Of a DNA stretch of 64,000 nucleotides, positions 1 through 9,066 are shown piece after piece. The DNA is from an uncultured Saprospiraceae bacterium (lineage in GTDB: Bacteria; Bacteroidota; Bacteroidia; Chitinophagales; Saprospiraceae). The position numbers were made by a program, and so were the translations under genes. The stretch covers positions 32,106 through 96,105 of the forward strand of contig CALDGQ010000049.1 in assembly GCA_937941765.1 (NCBI GenBank), written 5' to 3'. The number at the start of each line of letters is the position of its first letter. Within the stretch, counting starts at the first letter, position 1. The notes below the pieces were generated by a model. It searched no databases. It was not told the origin of the DNA and saw only the letters and a list, made by a program, of their open reading frames with translations.

Positions 1-1070
1 GGTTGAACGAACAAATATTTAATGGCCCTTCTAATGAATATACTACTTTCGGTGAAGATGCAGCAGGTGAAATATATGTAGCCGCAATCGGTGATGGGAA
101 AATTTTTAAGATATCCTCAACTTGTAACACGAGTTATAATGCAACTGTGAGTAATGCTTGCTCGGCAGTAGAAGTTTTTGGGTCCATTAGTTTAAATATT
201 TCAGGTGATGTTGAAGCTGATAACATTATGTGGTCAAATGGAGCCACTGGACCAGTTTTGGAAGGTTTGTCAGAGGGAACTTATTCAGTAGAAATTGTTG
301 ACAATGCAGGTTGCACTTTTCTTGATTGCTTTGATGTTATTTCAGAAATTGAAGTACCGATTTGTCCTGAAGTCAATCCTGTAACAATATGTGGTTCTAA
401 TAACACCCAGTTGCAAGGATGTATAGCTCCAGATGGATATGGATATCTTTGGTACAAAGATGGAGTGCCGATTGATCCTCCGATAACAACACAAGAAATT
501 ACTGTTGATGAAGCTGGTCTGTATAGTTTGCAGTTTACCTCTTCAGAATGTAATTCTGCAATATTTCCACTGACTACGGTTGAAGTAATACTGCTAGGTT
601 CGATTGGATTGATGTCTGATGGTGTCAGTGTAGTTGTTGATGATAATTCATTTGCCACCTACCTATGGTTTTTTAATGGTACATTACAACCTGATGAAGA
701 TGGAACATCTATTCAATTGAATGGATTTGAAGGAGAAGTTTCAGTGATTGGAATTGACGAAAATGGTTGTCAAACTGATTTATCAGTGTTAATTGTTAGT
801 TCGCTTAAGGATATCTCTTTTGTTGAAAATTTTGAAGTATCACCTAATCCTTTTACTTCGGAAATCTTCTTGAATCTAATGTTAAATGAGCAAAAGGATT
901 TTACAATTGAGATATATTCGATGGATTCAAAATTGATACAATCCGTAAAATATAACAACACAAAAACATTTACGGAATTACTGAATTTGTCAAGAGTAAC
1001 CTCAGGTTCATACTTTATAAGAATTAATTTTGGTGAATATCAACTGGTTGAAAAAATAGTGAAACTATAA
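1..1070 (+). CDS. C-terminal part of a T9SS-secreted surface protein (5' end outside the window)
   Basis: The reading frame is open at the left edge and the TTG at base 3 is not a convincing start, so only the C-terminal 355 residues are seen. Residues 16-37 (FGEDAAGEIYVAA, then GKIFKI) resemble the last blade of PQQ-dependent sugar dehydrogenase beta-propellers, so the missing part may be such an enzyme (inference). About 45-110 is a SprB-like repeat ending SVEIVDNAGC. About 118-265 looks like two Ig-like modules with paired Cys and Trp. Residues 275-355 form a type A T9SS sorting domain with SPNPF and a basic end (EKIVKL). The protein should therefore be exported by Sec, cross the outer membrane by T9SS and be released or anchored at the surface. 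The sorting domain is clear; the enzyme guess is weak. Confidence 0.85.
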   Translation, partial: LNEQIFNGPSNEYTTFGEDAAGEIYVAAIGDGKIFKISSTCNTSYNATVSNACSAVEVFGSISLNISGDVEADNIMWSNGATGPVLEGLSEGTYSVEIVDNAGCTFLDCFDVISEIEVPICPEVNPVTICGSNNTQLQGCIAPDGYGYLWYKDGVPIDPPITTQEITVDEAGLYSLQFTSSECNSAIFPLTTVEVILLGSIGLMSDGVSVVVDDNSFATYLWFFNGTLQPDEDGTSIQLNGFEGEVSVIGIDENGCQTDLSVLIVSSLKDISFVENFEVSPNPFTSEIFLNLMLNEQKDFTIEIYSMDSKLIQSVKYNNTKTFTELLNLSRVTSGSYFIRINFGEYQLVEKIVKL

Positions 1071-1469
1071 ATCTGACAATATGATTCCGCTTCTTTGGAG
1101 CTTTTACTTCTTTATACTTACTTTTTTGATTTATCCTATTCTAATATTAAAGCATAGTAGCGCGGTCAAAGCCCTAAAGAGGGCGTTATCATGAGAAATG
1201 GGCACCGTCGGCACCGCCTATTTGACTATGCATCCATGTTCAAAGCCCCAAAGTGGGCGTCAGCATAAAGAAATTGCCACCTCCAATTGATTAAACTTCT
1301 GCGAATATGAATCAATAATCGAAGCGTTTTTTTGTCTCCAATTTGACACTAATTTCACCATGGGAAGAATTGATAAGACCACAGGAAATTCGGACTACTA
1401 GTTAGCTTGCTTTTGCCTGCATCTTTGGATTATAATTATTTAATTCATTCACTAAAAAAATTCAATAAG
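1071..1469. other. Intergenic gap with two short hairpin repeats
   Basis: About 400 bases without a convincing gene. The only structure seen is the pair of GC-rich hairpins at 1166-1197 and 1240-1270. The 22 codons in frame upstream of the next gene's ATG lack a signal-peptide pattern and are treated as untranslated. Confidence 0.6.
1166..1270. repeat. Two copies of a short GC-rich hairpin repeat
   Basis: Two related words, TCAAAGCCCTAAAGAGGGCG and TCAAAGCCCCAAAGTGGGCG, lie 74 bases apart (about 1166-1185 and 1240-1259), each followed by similar bases. Each can fold into a 4-5 bp stem (GCCC[T]/[A]GGGC) with an AAAG loop. A similar hairpin, AGCTCTGAAGGAGCGCA, is at 46306-46322. They stand out from AT-rich surroundings. 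They look like a dispersed intergenic palindrome family; the function is unknown. Confidence 0.55.
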
Positions 1470-2138
1470 ATGTTTAAATCAAAAGCTTTCTCTTTAGTTA
1501 TAATGTTTGCATTTATATTTTCTGCAACGATCAATGCACAAGTTAACACCATTTCACTTGGGCAAACACCGGGAGAATTTACAATCAAAAGTTTGACACT
1601 ATCACCTGGTGATTATCAATTTGAAATAGCCAATAATGGAGTAGACCATGAAGTTGGTTTTGTAGTAGCACCAAAGGGAAAAACAGATCAACCAAATCAT
1701 ATTAAAGAGGCTTATGTAAAAGCTCCTGTAAAAAATGGTTCAAGTTCACTGACAAGTGTAGTGTCTCTTCCTGTTGGAAGTTACGTCTATTTTTGCCCAT
1801 TAAATCCTACAGATCAATATAATCTAACAGTAGAAAAACAAGTTAAAAAAATTAGTTTAGAACAAGTAAAAGGAGCATTTACAACGGATGGTTTGACACT
1901 AGATGCTGGTGATTACGAATTCGAAATTATCAATAATGGAGTAGATCATGAAGTTGGTTTTGTGGTGGCACCGAAAGGAAAAACAGATCCTGCAAATCAT
2001 ATAAAAGCAGCTTACGTGCAAGCACCAGTAAAAGATGGATCAAGCTCAATGACCAATGTAGTATCTCTTGAAGCAGGAGAATACGTCTACTTTTGTCCGC
2101 TTAATCCAACAAAGGAATATAATCTTGTAGTTAAATAA
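1470..2138 (+). CDS. Exported protein with two tandem cupredoxin-like domains
   Basis: The start is taken at ATG 1470 because a signal peptide follows at once (MFKSKAF, a hydrophobic core, ATINAQ), giving 222 residues. Two nearly identical domains of about 95 residues follow (about 24-120 and 125-222). Each has the cupredoxin pattern N-N-G-V-D-H-E-V-G-F and, near the end, G-x-Y-V-Y-F-C-P-L-N-P-T. In a normal type 1 copper site the Cys is followed by a His and a Met. Here those positions are not His or Met in either domain, while the first His and the Cys remain. Copper binding is therefore doubtful. The protein is probably periplasmic or surface-exposed. A perfect terminator follows at 2180, so the gene is likely monocistronic. 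Confidence 0.75.
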   Translation: MFKSKAFSLVIMFAFIFSATINAQVNTISLGQTPGEFTIKSLTLSPGDYQFEIANNGVDHEVGFVVAPKGKTDQPNHIKEAYVKAPVKNGSSSLTSVVSLPVGSYVYFCPLNPTDQYNLTVEKQVKKISLEQVKGAFTTDGLTLDAGDYEFEIINNGVDHEVGFVVAPKGKTDPANHIKAAYVQAPVKDGSSSMTNVVSLEAGEYVYFCPLNPTKEYNLVVK

Positions 2139-2179
2139 AATAAAGTAGTGTTCTTTTCAAAAATCGATGAATCGTCCTT

Positions 2180-2213
2180 AAGTCTTGATAGCGTAATGTT
2201 ATCAAGACTTTTT
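2180..2213 (+). terminator. Rho-independent terminator
   Basis: A perfect 11-bp stem (AAGTCTTGATA at 2180-2190, TATCAAGACTT at 2200-2210) with a 9-base loop is followed by a T-run. It lies 42 bases after the cupredoxin-like gene and should end its transcript. Confidence 0.85.
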
Positions 2214-2408
2214 GTTATTATTTCTTGTAGACCATATGCTCAAGAAATTAAATCAATTTTCATTCAAAAAACCATCGCTCTTTCCAGCCCAATATCTATA
2301 GTTAGTATCTTGAGCTGCCAAATTAAAATGGAAGCCAATTGAAAAACAAAAAAGGAAAAGATATTTTTTCATGTCAAAATTTTATACGATTAAGAAACTA
2401 GGCTGGGA

Positions 2409-3293
2409 TTAGTTGAATAAAGCAACTGTTGAATCTTCATCTTCTTTTGAAATAGTAACTAACAATTTTCTTCCACCAAACTTGGTTACTTTAAAAATTT
2501 TTGTTCCAACTGACCACTTTTCCTTTTTAGTAAAATTAGGTAACATAGAAAATCCGTAACTAAATTTAGAACCATCTTTTTTTGGACCAACTACAACAAA
2601 GTGATTCCGATTCCAAGAATTGTTTTTTATTTGAAAGTCAATCCATTTTAAATCGGAATACTCTTTTGATTCGGTTGTGTTCTTGTTTATATTAGATAAG
2701 GGGATGTTTTTTTGTTCAGTCAAAAATATCAATCGAGCCTTTTCAGTAATATCAGTTTTCAATTGGTTTACTTCGTCAAAAATCACTTCGGAGTCATCAT
2801 CAATTGACACGAATGCATTTTCGATTTGGAGGGATGACAAATCCATGTCCGTGCCTGTTGTGTTTATTGTTAGATTCTCAATTTTTCCAGCTGCATTTAT
2901 TTTTCCCACATTGCCAGCTAACAAAAGGTTTTCACCATTTATGTTTTTTATAGTGGTCTTACTATGCGTTCCTTGATATACTGAATTAAGCAACGGAGTA
3001 CCAATTGTAATGATTGGCAAAACACTAGGCTCAATCCACTTGATTTGATCTAATGTTAATTTTCCATCTTCAAAATTAATCCCAATATATTCTAGTACAT
3101 TTTTATCGGCAGTGATTTTTAGCTCCTCAGAAAGCGTATAGTCTAGAATTATTTTAGCATTAAATTGAATATCAATGCTAGTGAGATTCTTGACGGATTT
3201 GATAATGGTATCCATTTTTTTATTGCCATTTATTTGACCAAATGCTTGACAAGAAAGGAAGCAAAGAAGAAGTACAATTTGAAAAATTCTCAT
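2409..3293 (-). CDS. Exported GIN-domain protein (DUF2807)
   Basis: The protein has 294 residues and begins with a signal peptide (MRIFQIVLLLCFL...CQAFGQ). About 30-200 fits the GIN domain (putative auto-transporter adhesin head, DUF2807). It shows a short-period beta-strand pattern with phrases such as FNAKIILDY, GKLTLDQIKW and the strand ladder GKIENLTINTTGTDMDLSSL. The last 90 residues (WIDFQIKNNSWNRN onward) are less typical of the family. GIN proteins are exported beta-helix-like proteins of unknown role, common in Bacteroidota. The gene lies just downstream of the hybrid regulator on the same strand. A 14-bp perfect palindrome sits in its upstream region (3386-3399), which may be an operator. 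Confidence 0.75.
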   Translation of the reverse strand: MRIFQIVLLLCFLSCQAFGQINGNKKMDTIIKSVKNLTSIDIQFNAKIILDYTLSEELKITADKNVLEYIGINFEDGKLTLDQIKWIEPSVLPIITIGTPLLNSVYQGTHSKTTIKNINGENLLLAGNVGKINAAGKIENLTINTTGTDMDLSSLQIENAFVSIDDDSEVIFDEVNQLKTDITEKARLIFLTEQKNIPLSNINKNTTESKEYSDLKWIDFQIKNNSWNRNHFVVVGPKKDGSKFSYGFSMLPNFTKKEKWSVGTKIFKVTKFGGRKLLVTISKEDEDSTVALFN

Positions 3294-3385
3294 TTGAAAT
3301 ATTTTTAGGTTAAATAATAAAACAAATATGAGCGGAATCGGGGAGAGCTACGACTCATTGTATAATTGTAGGTATCAAACTATAA

Positions 3386-3399
3386 TTGAGACGTCTCAA
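3386..3399. promoter_or_regulatory. Perfect 14-bp palindrome upstream of the GIN-domain gene
   Basis: TTGAGACGTCTCAA is an exact inverted repeat, flanked on both sides by A/T-rich bases. It lies about 95 bases upstream of the GIN gene start and after the 3' end of the sensor/AraC gene. It could be a binding site for a dimeric regulator, but no binding evidence exists in the sequence. Confidence 0.35.
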
Positions 3400-3520
3400 A
3401 TTATCTTAAGTTACTGATAATGAGTTGGTTGTCGAAATCGGTGTTTTAACTAATTTCTGTTTAGAAATATTAAAATGGAGTAAAATTGCTGCTTTTTTGG
3501 AATTAGGAATTTTAGAAAAC

Positions 3521-6220
3521 CTAACCTTCACGATACACCGAAGGACTCTTCTTGTAAAATTCTTTAAATACGGTACTAAAATATTCAGGCGAAGTAAAAC
3601 CGCAGGCATAAGCGACCTCACCGATTTTAAGGTCTTTTTGTGCAAGCATTTGTTTGGCTTTTTCCAATCGAAAATCTCGCAATAAATTGGCTGGTGTATT
3701 ATTAAAGGTTGCACGGAATTTTTTGTAAGCTTGACCTTTGCTTATATGAAGTGCTTTTGCAAAATCATCTAAAGTAAAATGACTGTTAGAAAAATTGGAT
3801 TCTAAAGTATTTAATACCGATTTACTGAATGGATCTGGAGCAATGTCTTTTTCTTCATTTTGACTGCCAAATTTTAAATGAAGTCGTCGCCTATTTTGAA
3901 GTAAATTGTTGACAGTCAATTTAAGCTCCGTATTATTAAAAGGCTTGTTTAAAAATGCATCAGCCCCAGTTTTTAAACTAGTGAATCGAGTATCATCTCC
4001 AGCTTTGGCAGTCAATACTAAAATCGGAATGTGATTGGTAACGATATGTGATTTCAATTGTTGACATAAATCCAACCCGCTTCCATCAGGCAACATCACA
4101 TCTGAAATGATGATATCGGGTACTTGTTGTTCCGCCAATTGTTTTCCTTGTTTTAAATCGTGTGCAATTAACACTTCAAAATCTTCCTTAAACAAAGAAG
4201 CAATGTGATCAGCCAAATCAGGATGGTCTTCTATTATTAACAACGAATTTTGATTAGACATTGAAATGGTGGTATCAGCATTCGGAATTTGGGAAGGACC
4301 GACTTCATTAGCAATAGACTCCGATTGATGCATCTCAGCAAAAGGAACTTTTAATATAAATTTAGTTCCATTTCCATTTTTAGATTGAACCATTAAGGTA
4401 CCACCCATTAGTTCTGACAATTCTTTTGAAAGCGCCAAACCGATACCAAATCCTTCATATCGATCTTCATTTTGTTCTGAAGATACTCGATAATACCAGT
4501 CAAATATTTTTGATAAATCTTTCTCAGGAATTCCTGGACCAGCATCTTGAACCGATAGAATAAGTTGATTATTTTCTTGGTACATCTCCACTTGAACCAA
4601 TGAATTAGTAGGTGCATATTTAACCGCATTACTCAATAGATTGCGCACAATTGTTTGAAATTTTGAGTAGTCTAATTCCCCTTTGAAATTTTGCTTTTTG
4701 ATACCAAGCTTCCATTCGATATTTTTGTATGAAGCAAATGATTTTAATTCGTCAAGCGTTTGTTGCATAATACTTTTCGCATCTCCAATCGTTGGTCGAT
4801 TTATTAATGCATTGGCTTCTAATTTATTCCACTCCAATAATTGATTGATTTGATCAATTAGTTGTTTCGTATTTCGTTTTGCAACTGTAAGATGTTCTGT
4901 TTTTTGAGTCTGATCTTCAGTATCTTCTAGGGATTCTAACTTTGCAGAAATGATGGAAAGGGGAGTCCGTAATTCATGTGTTATAGAAGTGATTAATTTT
5001 TCTCTTACTTTTTGAGTTTCTTTTTCCTTTGCACTTAGTAAAAAATGTGCTTTTTGTTTTTGACGTTGACGATACAACCAAAATCCAATACTCGCAATCA
5101 ATAAAGTAAAAAATGAAAGCAAACCAATGATAGTACTTTTAAATTTAGCAGAAGTCAGTGCTTGATCCGTTTCTAAATCTTTTATTTTTTGTTCATCTTC
5201 TAACTGTTTTATAGTGGATTCTGCATTTGCTATTGAAGATTCTCTGATTTCTATATCGTATTTTTCTTGATAATCTAAAATCATCTGATAATACGGTTGA
5301 GTTTCTTTATCTCGATTGAGAGCATGAAGTACCTCAACAAAATTTTTGACAACATGACTTTTTACAGGATAACCAGCGGCACCTTTGTGATTGTCAAGAC
5401 TATCTACCAGCGGTTTCAATATTTCAAAAGCAGCTTGTTTGTTTCCAGCTTTGACTTCAGACTGTGCTTTCATAACTAGAAAAACACCTTCATTGATTGG
5501 CTTAGCTGCAATCATTTCACCAACATTTTTATGCAATAAATTTCTGGCTTTGATATTTTCATTTGTTGACCAATACGCATTTACAAGCATGTATATACAA
5601 CCATCTAAATCACTATTAGCAATCGTTATATCTCCGGCAAAATCACAACATTTTTCAAGCAAGGGTATACTTTGTTTATAATTTTCTTTTTGATTCAACA
5701 TATTCCCATAAAGTGCATAGCTAGTGATTAGACTTTGTGTATCTTGAGCAATTTCAAACAATTTGATTGCTTTTTTCATTTCTTCATGAGCGCCGTCAAT
5801 ATTTCCTTTTAATGCATAAATCCGAGACAGTAATTGCGCTGATTTTGCCGAAATACCTTTCCACTCTTTAGAAGCTTTTCCATGTTCTAGCGTAATGCTT
5901 TTTGCTTGCAACAAATGGTCTAGTGCTTCATCATATGCTTCCAAACTTAAATGAATTTTGGCTTTTTGAACATGTAACCAGGTGATGGCTAAAGGACTTT
6001 CATTTTGAGCCAATGCCAAGTCCAATTCGCTTTGCACTATTTGGTCAGAAAGAGTAAAATTGTTTCTGGTTGTAATGAGTAAACCGTCCAGTTTTTCCAA
6101 TCTTGCAGGATAGGGTGTTTGCCGAAATTTCTCCAAAACAATTGCAATGGAATCTGGTATTTGACCATATCCAATAACAGATAAGAATAGGAATAACGCA
6201 AGAAATATAAGTTTTCTCAT
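3521..6220 (-). CDS. Hybrid two-component sensor kinase with receiver and AraC-type DNA-binding domain
   Basis: ATG 6220 is preferred over the in-frame TTG at 6226 because the signal peptide MRKLIFLALFLFLSVIGYG begins there (899 residues). Order: periplasmic TPR-like helices (about 70-320), a short coiled coil (about 330-355), a membrane segment (about 364-385), HisKA with the phosphorylated His in SITHELRTP (His415), HATPase (N box NLLSNAVKYAP near 526, G boxes DAGPGIP and GFGIGLALS), a receiver domain with Asp707 in IISDVMLPDG and Lys in LNKPF, and a C-terminal AraC helix-turn-helix pair (about 811-897, ending FKEFYKKSPSVYR). This is the one-protein two-component layout of Bacteroidota, with TPRs instead of the beta-propeller usual in polysaccharide sensors. 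The signal and targets are unknown; the GIN gene downstream is the nearest candidate. Confidence 0.93.
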   Translation of the reverse strand: MRKLIFLALFLFLSVIGYGQIPDSIAIVLEKFRQTPYPARLEKLDGLLITTRNNFTLSDQIVQSELDLALAQNESPLAITWLHVQKAKIHLSLEAYDEALDHLLQAKSITLEHGKASKEWKGISAKSAQLLSRIYALKGNIDGAHEEMKKAIKLFEIAQDTQSLITSYALYGNMLNQKENYKQSIPLLEKCCDFAGDITIANSDLDGCIYMLVNAYWSTNENIKARNLLHKNVGEMIAAKPINEGVFLVMKAQSEVKAGNKQAAFEILKPLVDSLDNHKGAAGYPVKSHVVKNFVEVLHALNRDKETQPYYQMILDYQEKYDIEIRESSIANAESTIKQLEDEQKIKDLETDQALTSAKFKSTIIGLLSFFTLLIASIGFWLYRQRQKQKAHFLLSAKEKETQKVREKLITSITHELRTPLSIISAKLESLEDTEDQTQKTEHLTVAKRNTKQLIDQINQLLEWNKLEANALINRPTIGDAKSIMQQTLDELKSFASYKNIEWKLGIKKQNFKGELDYSKFQTIVRNLLSNAVKYAPTNSLVQVEMYQENNQLILSVQDAGPGIPEKDLSKIFDWYYRVSSEQNEDRYEGFGIGLALSKELSELMGGTLMVQSKNGNGTKFILKVPFAEMHQSESIANEVGPSQIPNADTTISMSNQNSLLIIEDHPDLADHIASLFKEDFEVLIAHDLKQGKQLAEQQVPDIIISDVMLPDGSGLDLCQQLKSHIVTNHIPILVLTAKAGDDTRFTSLKTGADAFLNKPFNNTELKLTVNNLLQNRRRLHLKFGSQNEEKDIAPDPFSKSVLNTLESNFSNSHFTLDDFAKALHISKGQAYKKFRATFNNTPANLLRDFRLEKAKQMLAQKDLKIGEVAYACGFTSPEYFSTVFKEFYKKSPSVYREG

Positions 6221-6539
6221 TTTCAATGATTTTGCCTGACTGAGAGCGGACAGATGCTGAAAGAATTGGGAAAGCTAGTCCAGCAAACTTGTTTGTTTAG
6301 TTCTGAAATTTACGAAACTTTTCTTCACTTTTGGCTCAAATACCTTCGATTTACGCATGAAAAAAGGATTTTGAAGATAAAATGAAAAATTTCAAAGGTC
6401 TTAAATAAGTGAAGGAAGTAGTTTTATCCAAAGATTTTATAAACATACTTAGCTCTTTTTTAGCTCTTTGTTATTAAACCATCCCCTCAATGTTAAGAGC
6501 TTTCATTTGCTTATTTTCAAAACCAAAATTTCAAACATT
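6221..6539. other. Intergenic region between divergent genes
   Basis: About 320 AT-rich bases separate the sensor gene (minus) from the discoidin protein gene (plus), so promoters for both should lie here. I saw no clear -33/-7 pair, hairpin or repeat. Confidence 0.4.
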
Positions 6540-8795
6540 ATGCGATCACTTCTGTCTATTTTGACTTCTCTTATTTTATTAATCCCGACCCACATTTTTG
6601 CAAATCCTGTTGATGAAATATACTCTAATCCATCAAATTTAGTGTGCAATGTCAACATCACCTCATCCAATGGAGGGGTTACAATAACGGGCTTGACGAA
6701 TAACGCTAACACTAAATTATTCAATTCAAATACACAGTCAGTTTGGAGTTGTAATCCATGGGAAGGAAATATTTGTTCTAGCACTGAAACAGTTTCTAAT
6801 TTGATAAGTGGAGCAACCTACTATTTAAGTGTTCAATCTTCTGATTGTAGCGAATGGATTCCAATTATCGTCCAAGGTGGTGGTGGTAATAATGCCACTT
6901 GTAATGATGATATACAAAATCAAGGGGAAGAAGGTGTCGATTGTGGAGGTCCATGTCCAGCATGCAATACACCATGCAATCTTACTGTTACACCTACAAA
7001 TGGTGGCGTAACAATTACAGGATTATCTAGTGCTGAAAATACTAAGGTATTTACTGCAAATTATTCACAAGAACTTTGGAGATGTAATCCTTGGGAAGGA
7101 AATCCTTGTTCAAATTTAGAAACGGTTACTGGCTTGCAAAATGGAACACTTTATCGAGTTGTTGCAAATTCCGGCCTTTGTGTTAGAAATATTACATTCA
7201 CACCTACTAGTGGTGGAGGCTGTCCTGATGCTGATAATGACGGTGTTTGTAATGCAGATGATTGTCAACCAAACAACCCTAATCGACCTGCTACTCCTGG
7301 CTCAAGTTGCAATGATTTTAACAGTGGAACTACAAATGATATCATCCAATCGGATGGTTGTACTTGTCAAGGAACACCAACTGGAAATGGTTGTAATGTC
7401 AATGTTACATCTTCTAATGGAAGTGTGACCATTACTGGTTTACCTAATAATGCCAACGCAAAGTTATTTAATTCAAATACGCAATCAGTTTGGGGTTGCA
7501 ATCCATGGCAAGGAAGTTCTTGTTCTGGAACCGAAACCGTTTCTGGATTAACAAATGGAGCTACCTATTTTTTAAGCGTGCAATCAAATGATTGTGATGA
7601 ATGGATTCCTGTAACCATTTCCGGTGGAGGAGGTGGTAATAATAAGCCTGATCTTAGTCTATCAACTGATACGCCGGCCATTGGATTTGGAGGCCCAGGT
7701 CAAGTATTGAGTTTTAATTTTAACTTGATCAATCAAGGAAATGCAACTGCCTCAGGAAGCTATTTTATACGATCTTATATTTCTACCGATCAAAGTTTGA
7801 GTAATGATGATATTCAAGAAGGAGTTATTGCAACAGGAAACACACCAGTAGGATCTACGGAAGTAACTGGAGCTATTACGATCCCTGATGATTTACCACA
7901 AGGCGTTTATTTTTTGATTCTAAAAGTTGATGATGACAATGATATCGCTGAGTCCAATGAAAATAATAACATATTAAATACAAATTATTTTTCTGTGAAT
8001 CTTGGTGGTGGAAATAGTTGTACTAACGTCACCAATGTGGCACTAGGAAAAGCTGCTTCACAATCTTCCACTTTAAATTTTGGTGGAATTAATTCTGGTG
8101 CTTCCAAAGCAGTGGACGGAAATACAGACGGTAATTATTTTAATGGTTCAGTTGCAGCAACTAATGGAGAAAGCAACGCATGGTGGCAAGTTGATTTAGG
8201 GGCAAATTATGATGTAACCTCAATTCAAGTTTATAACAGAATGGATGGTGCAGATCGTTTGAATAATTTTTACATTTTAACTTCTACAAGTCCGTTCACT
8301 TCTAATAATTTAGCGACAGCACGAAGTCAGGCGGATAGTGAAAGATATAATCCAATTACGGCAGGACTTCCTACATTTTGGGATTTTCCAGGAGGAGAAG
8401 TAAGATATGTTAGAGTGCAGCGAGCATCTTTCGGATATGCTACCATTGCGGAAGTACGAGTCAACGGTTGTCTTGCGGGCATGTCAGATAATAATTCGAT
8501 TCAAAGTTTTGAAATATCAAATGATCAAGTGATACCAAATTTTGAAGTTAAAAATATCTTTCCAAATCCAACTTCTGGAGAAGTAATTGGACAAATCGAA
8601 AGTACTTTTGATGGTGAAATGTCTGTTCAAGTAGTAAACATTTTAGGACAATTAAAATTGAGTAAAACAATTTTGTTAGAATCCGGGATAAATAGTTTAA
8701 GGTTGGATTTAAGTGAATTGGATAATGGAATTTATACGGTTAATTTAGGAAATGGGAAAAAGATGGTGACTAAAAAAATAGTGATTTCGAAATAG
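6540..8795 (+). CDS. T9SS-secreted protein with Cys-rich repeats, CARDB and discoidin (F5/8 type C) domains
   Basis: ATG 6540 opens a signal peptide (MRSLLSILTSLILLIP...IFA), giving 751 residues; 24 upstream codons in frame look untranslated. Three related modules of about 80 residues (about 33-112, 143-222, 283-363) share the pattern NGGVTITGL, then CNPWEG, then C-S-x-x-E-T-V. Between them are a C-x-D-G...D-C-G-G-P-C-P-A-C motif and a calcium-binding style D-A-D-N-D-G-V-C-N run. About 368-487 resembles CARDB (NNKPDLSLSTDTPA to ESNENNN). About 493-647 is a discoidin/F5-8C domain (NVALGKAASQSS, WWQVDLGANYDVTSIQVYNR). Residues 670-751 are a type A T9SS sorting domain with FPNPTSGEV. The discoidin domain suggests carbohydrate or matrix binding. 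A terminator follows. Confidence 0.88.
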   Translation: MRSLLSILTSLILLIPTHIFANPVDEIYSNPSNLVCNVNITSSNGGVTITGLTNNANTKLFNSNTQSVWSCNPWEGNICSSTETVSNLISGATYYLSVQSSDCSEWIPIIVQGGGGNNATCNDDIQNQGEEGVDCGGPCPACNTPCNLTVTPTNGGVTITGLSSAENTKVFTANYSQELWRCNPWEGNPCSNLETVTGLQNGTLYRVVANSGLCVRNITFTPTSGGGCPDADNDGVCNADDCQPNNPNRPATPGSSCNDFNSGTTNDIIQSDGCTCQGTPTGNGCNVNVTSSNGSVTITGLPNNANAKLFNSNTQSVWGCNPWQGSSCSGTETVSGLTNGATYFLSVQSNDCDEWIPVTISGGGGGNNKPDLSLSTDTPAIGFGGPGQVLSFNFNLINQGNATASGSYFIRSYISTDQSLSNDDIQEGVIATGNTPVGSTEVTGAITIPDDLPQGVYFLILKVDDDNDIAESNENNNILNTNYFSVNLGGGNSCTNVTNVALGKAASQSSTLNFGGINSGASKAVDGNTDGNYFNGSVAATNGESNAWWQVDLGANYDVTSIQVYNRMDGADRLNNFYILTSTSPFTSNNLATARSQADSERYNPITAGLPTFWDFPGGEVRYVRVQRASFGYATIAEVRVNGCLAGMSDNNSIQSFEISNDQVIPNFEVKNIFPNPTSGEVIGQIESTFDGEMSVQVVNILGQLKLSKTILLESGINSLRLDLSELDNGIYTVNLGNGKKMVTKKIVISK

Positions 8796-8828
8796 ATCTT
8801 TATTTCATTTTTTATCTGAGAATTGATG

Positions 8829-8864
8829 AAAGCTGCTATTCTAAATTTGAATAGCAGCTTTTTT
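8829..8864 (+). terminator. Rho-independent terminator
   Basis: A perfect 13-bp stem (AAAGCTGCTATTC at 8829-8841, GAATAGCAGCTTT at 8849-8861) with a 7-base loop and a T-run lies 34 bases after the discoidin protein gene. Confidence 0.9.
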
Positions 8865-9066
8865 ATTCAAAATTGAATGCTAATTTGTTAATGGAGTTTT
8901 ATAAACACTAATTAAGAATTTATTTTATATCTTCAATAGTATAATATGAAAAGGTGTTAAATTATACCTAGAAGTTATTTTTAAAATAATGCTAAATGAA
9001 ATAGTGAAAGGTACCATTTAGAAAATGCTTAAGTGATAGATTATTGATTTCTTGAAATAACCCCAT

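Noticed and set aside
2148..2342. 64-codon frame after the cupredoxin-like gene
   Set aside because: It runs straight through a perfect terminator hairpin and has no coding character.
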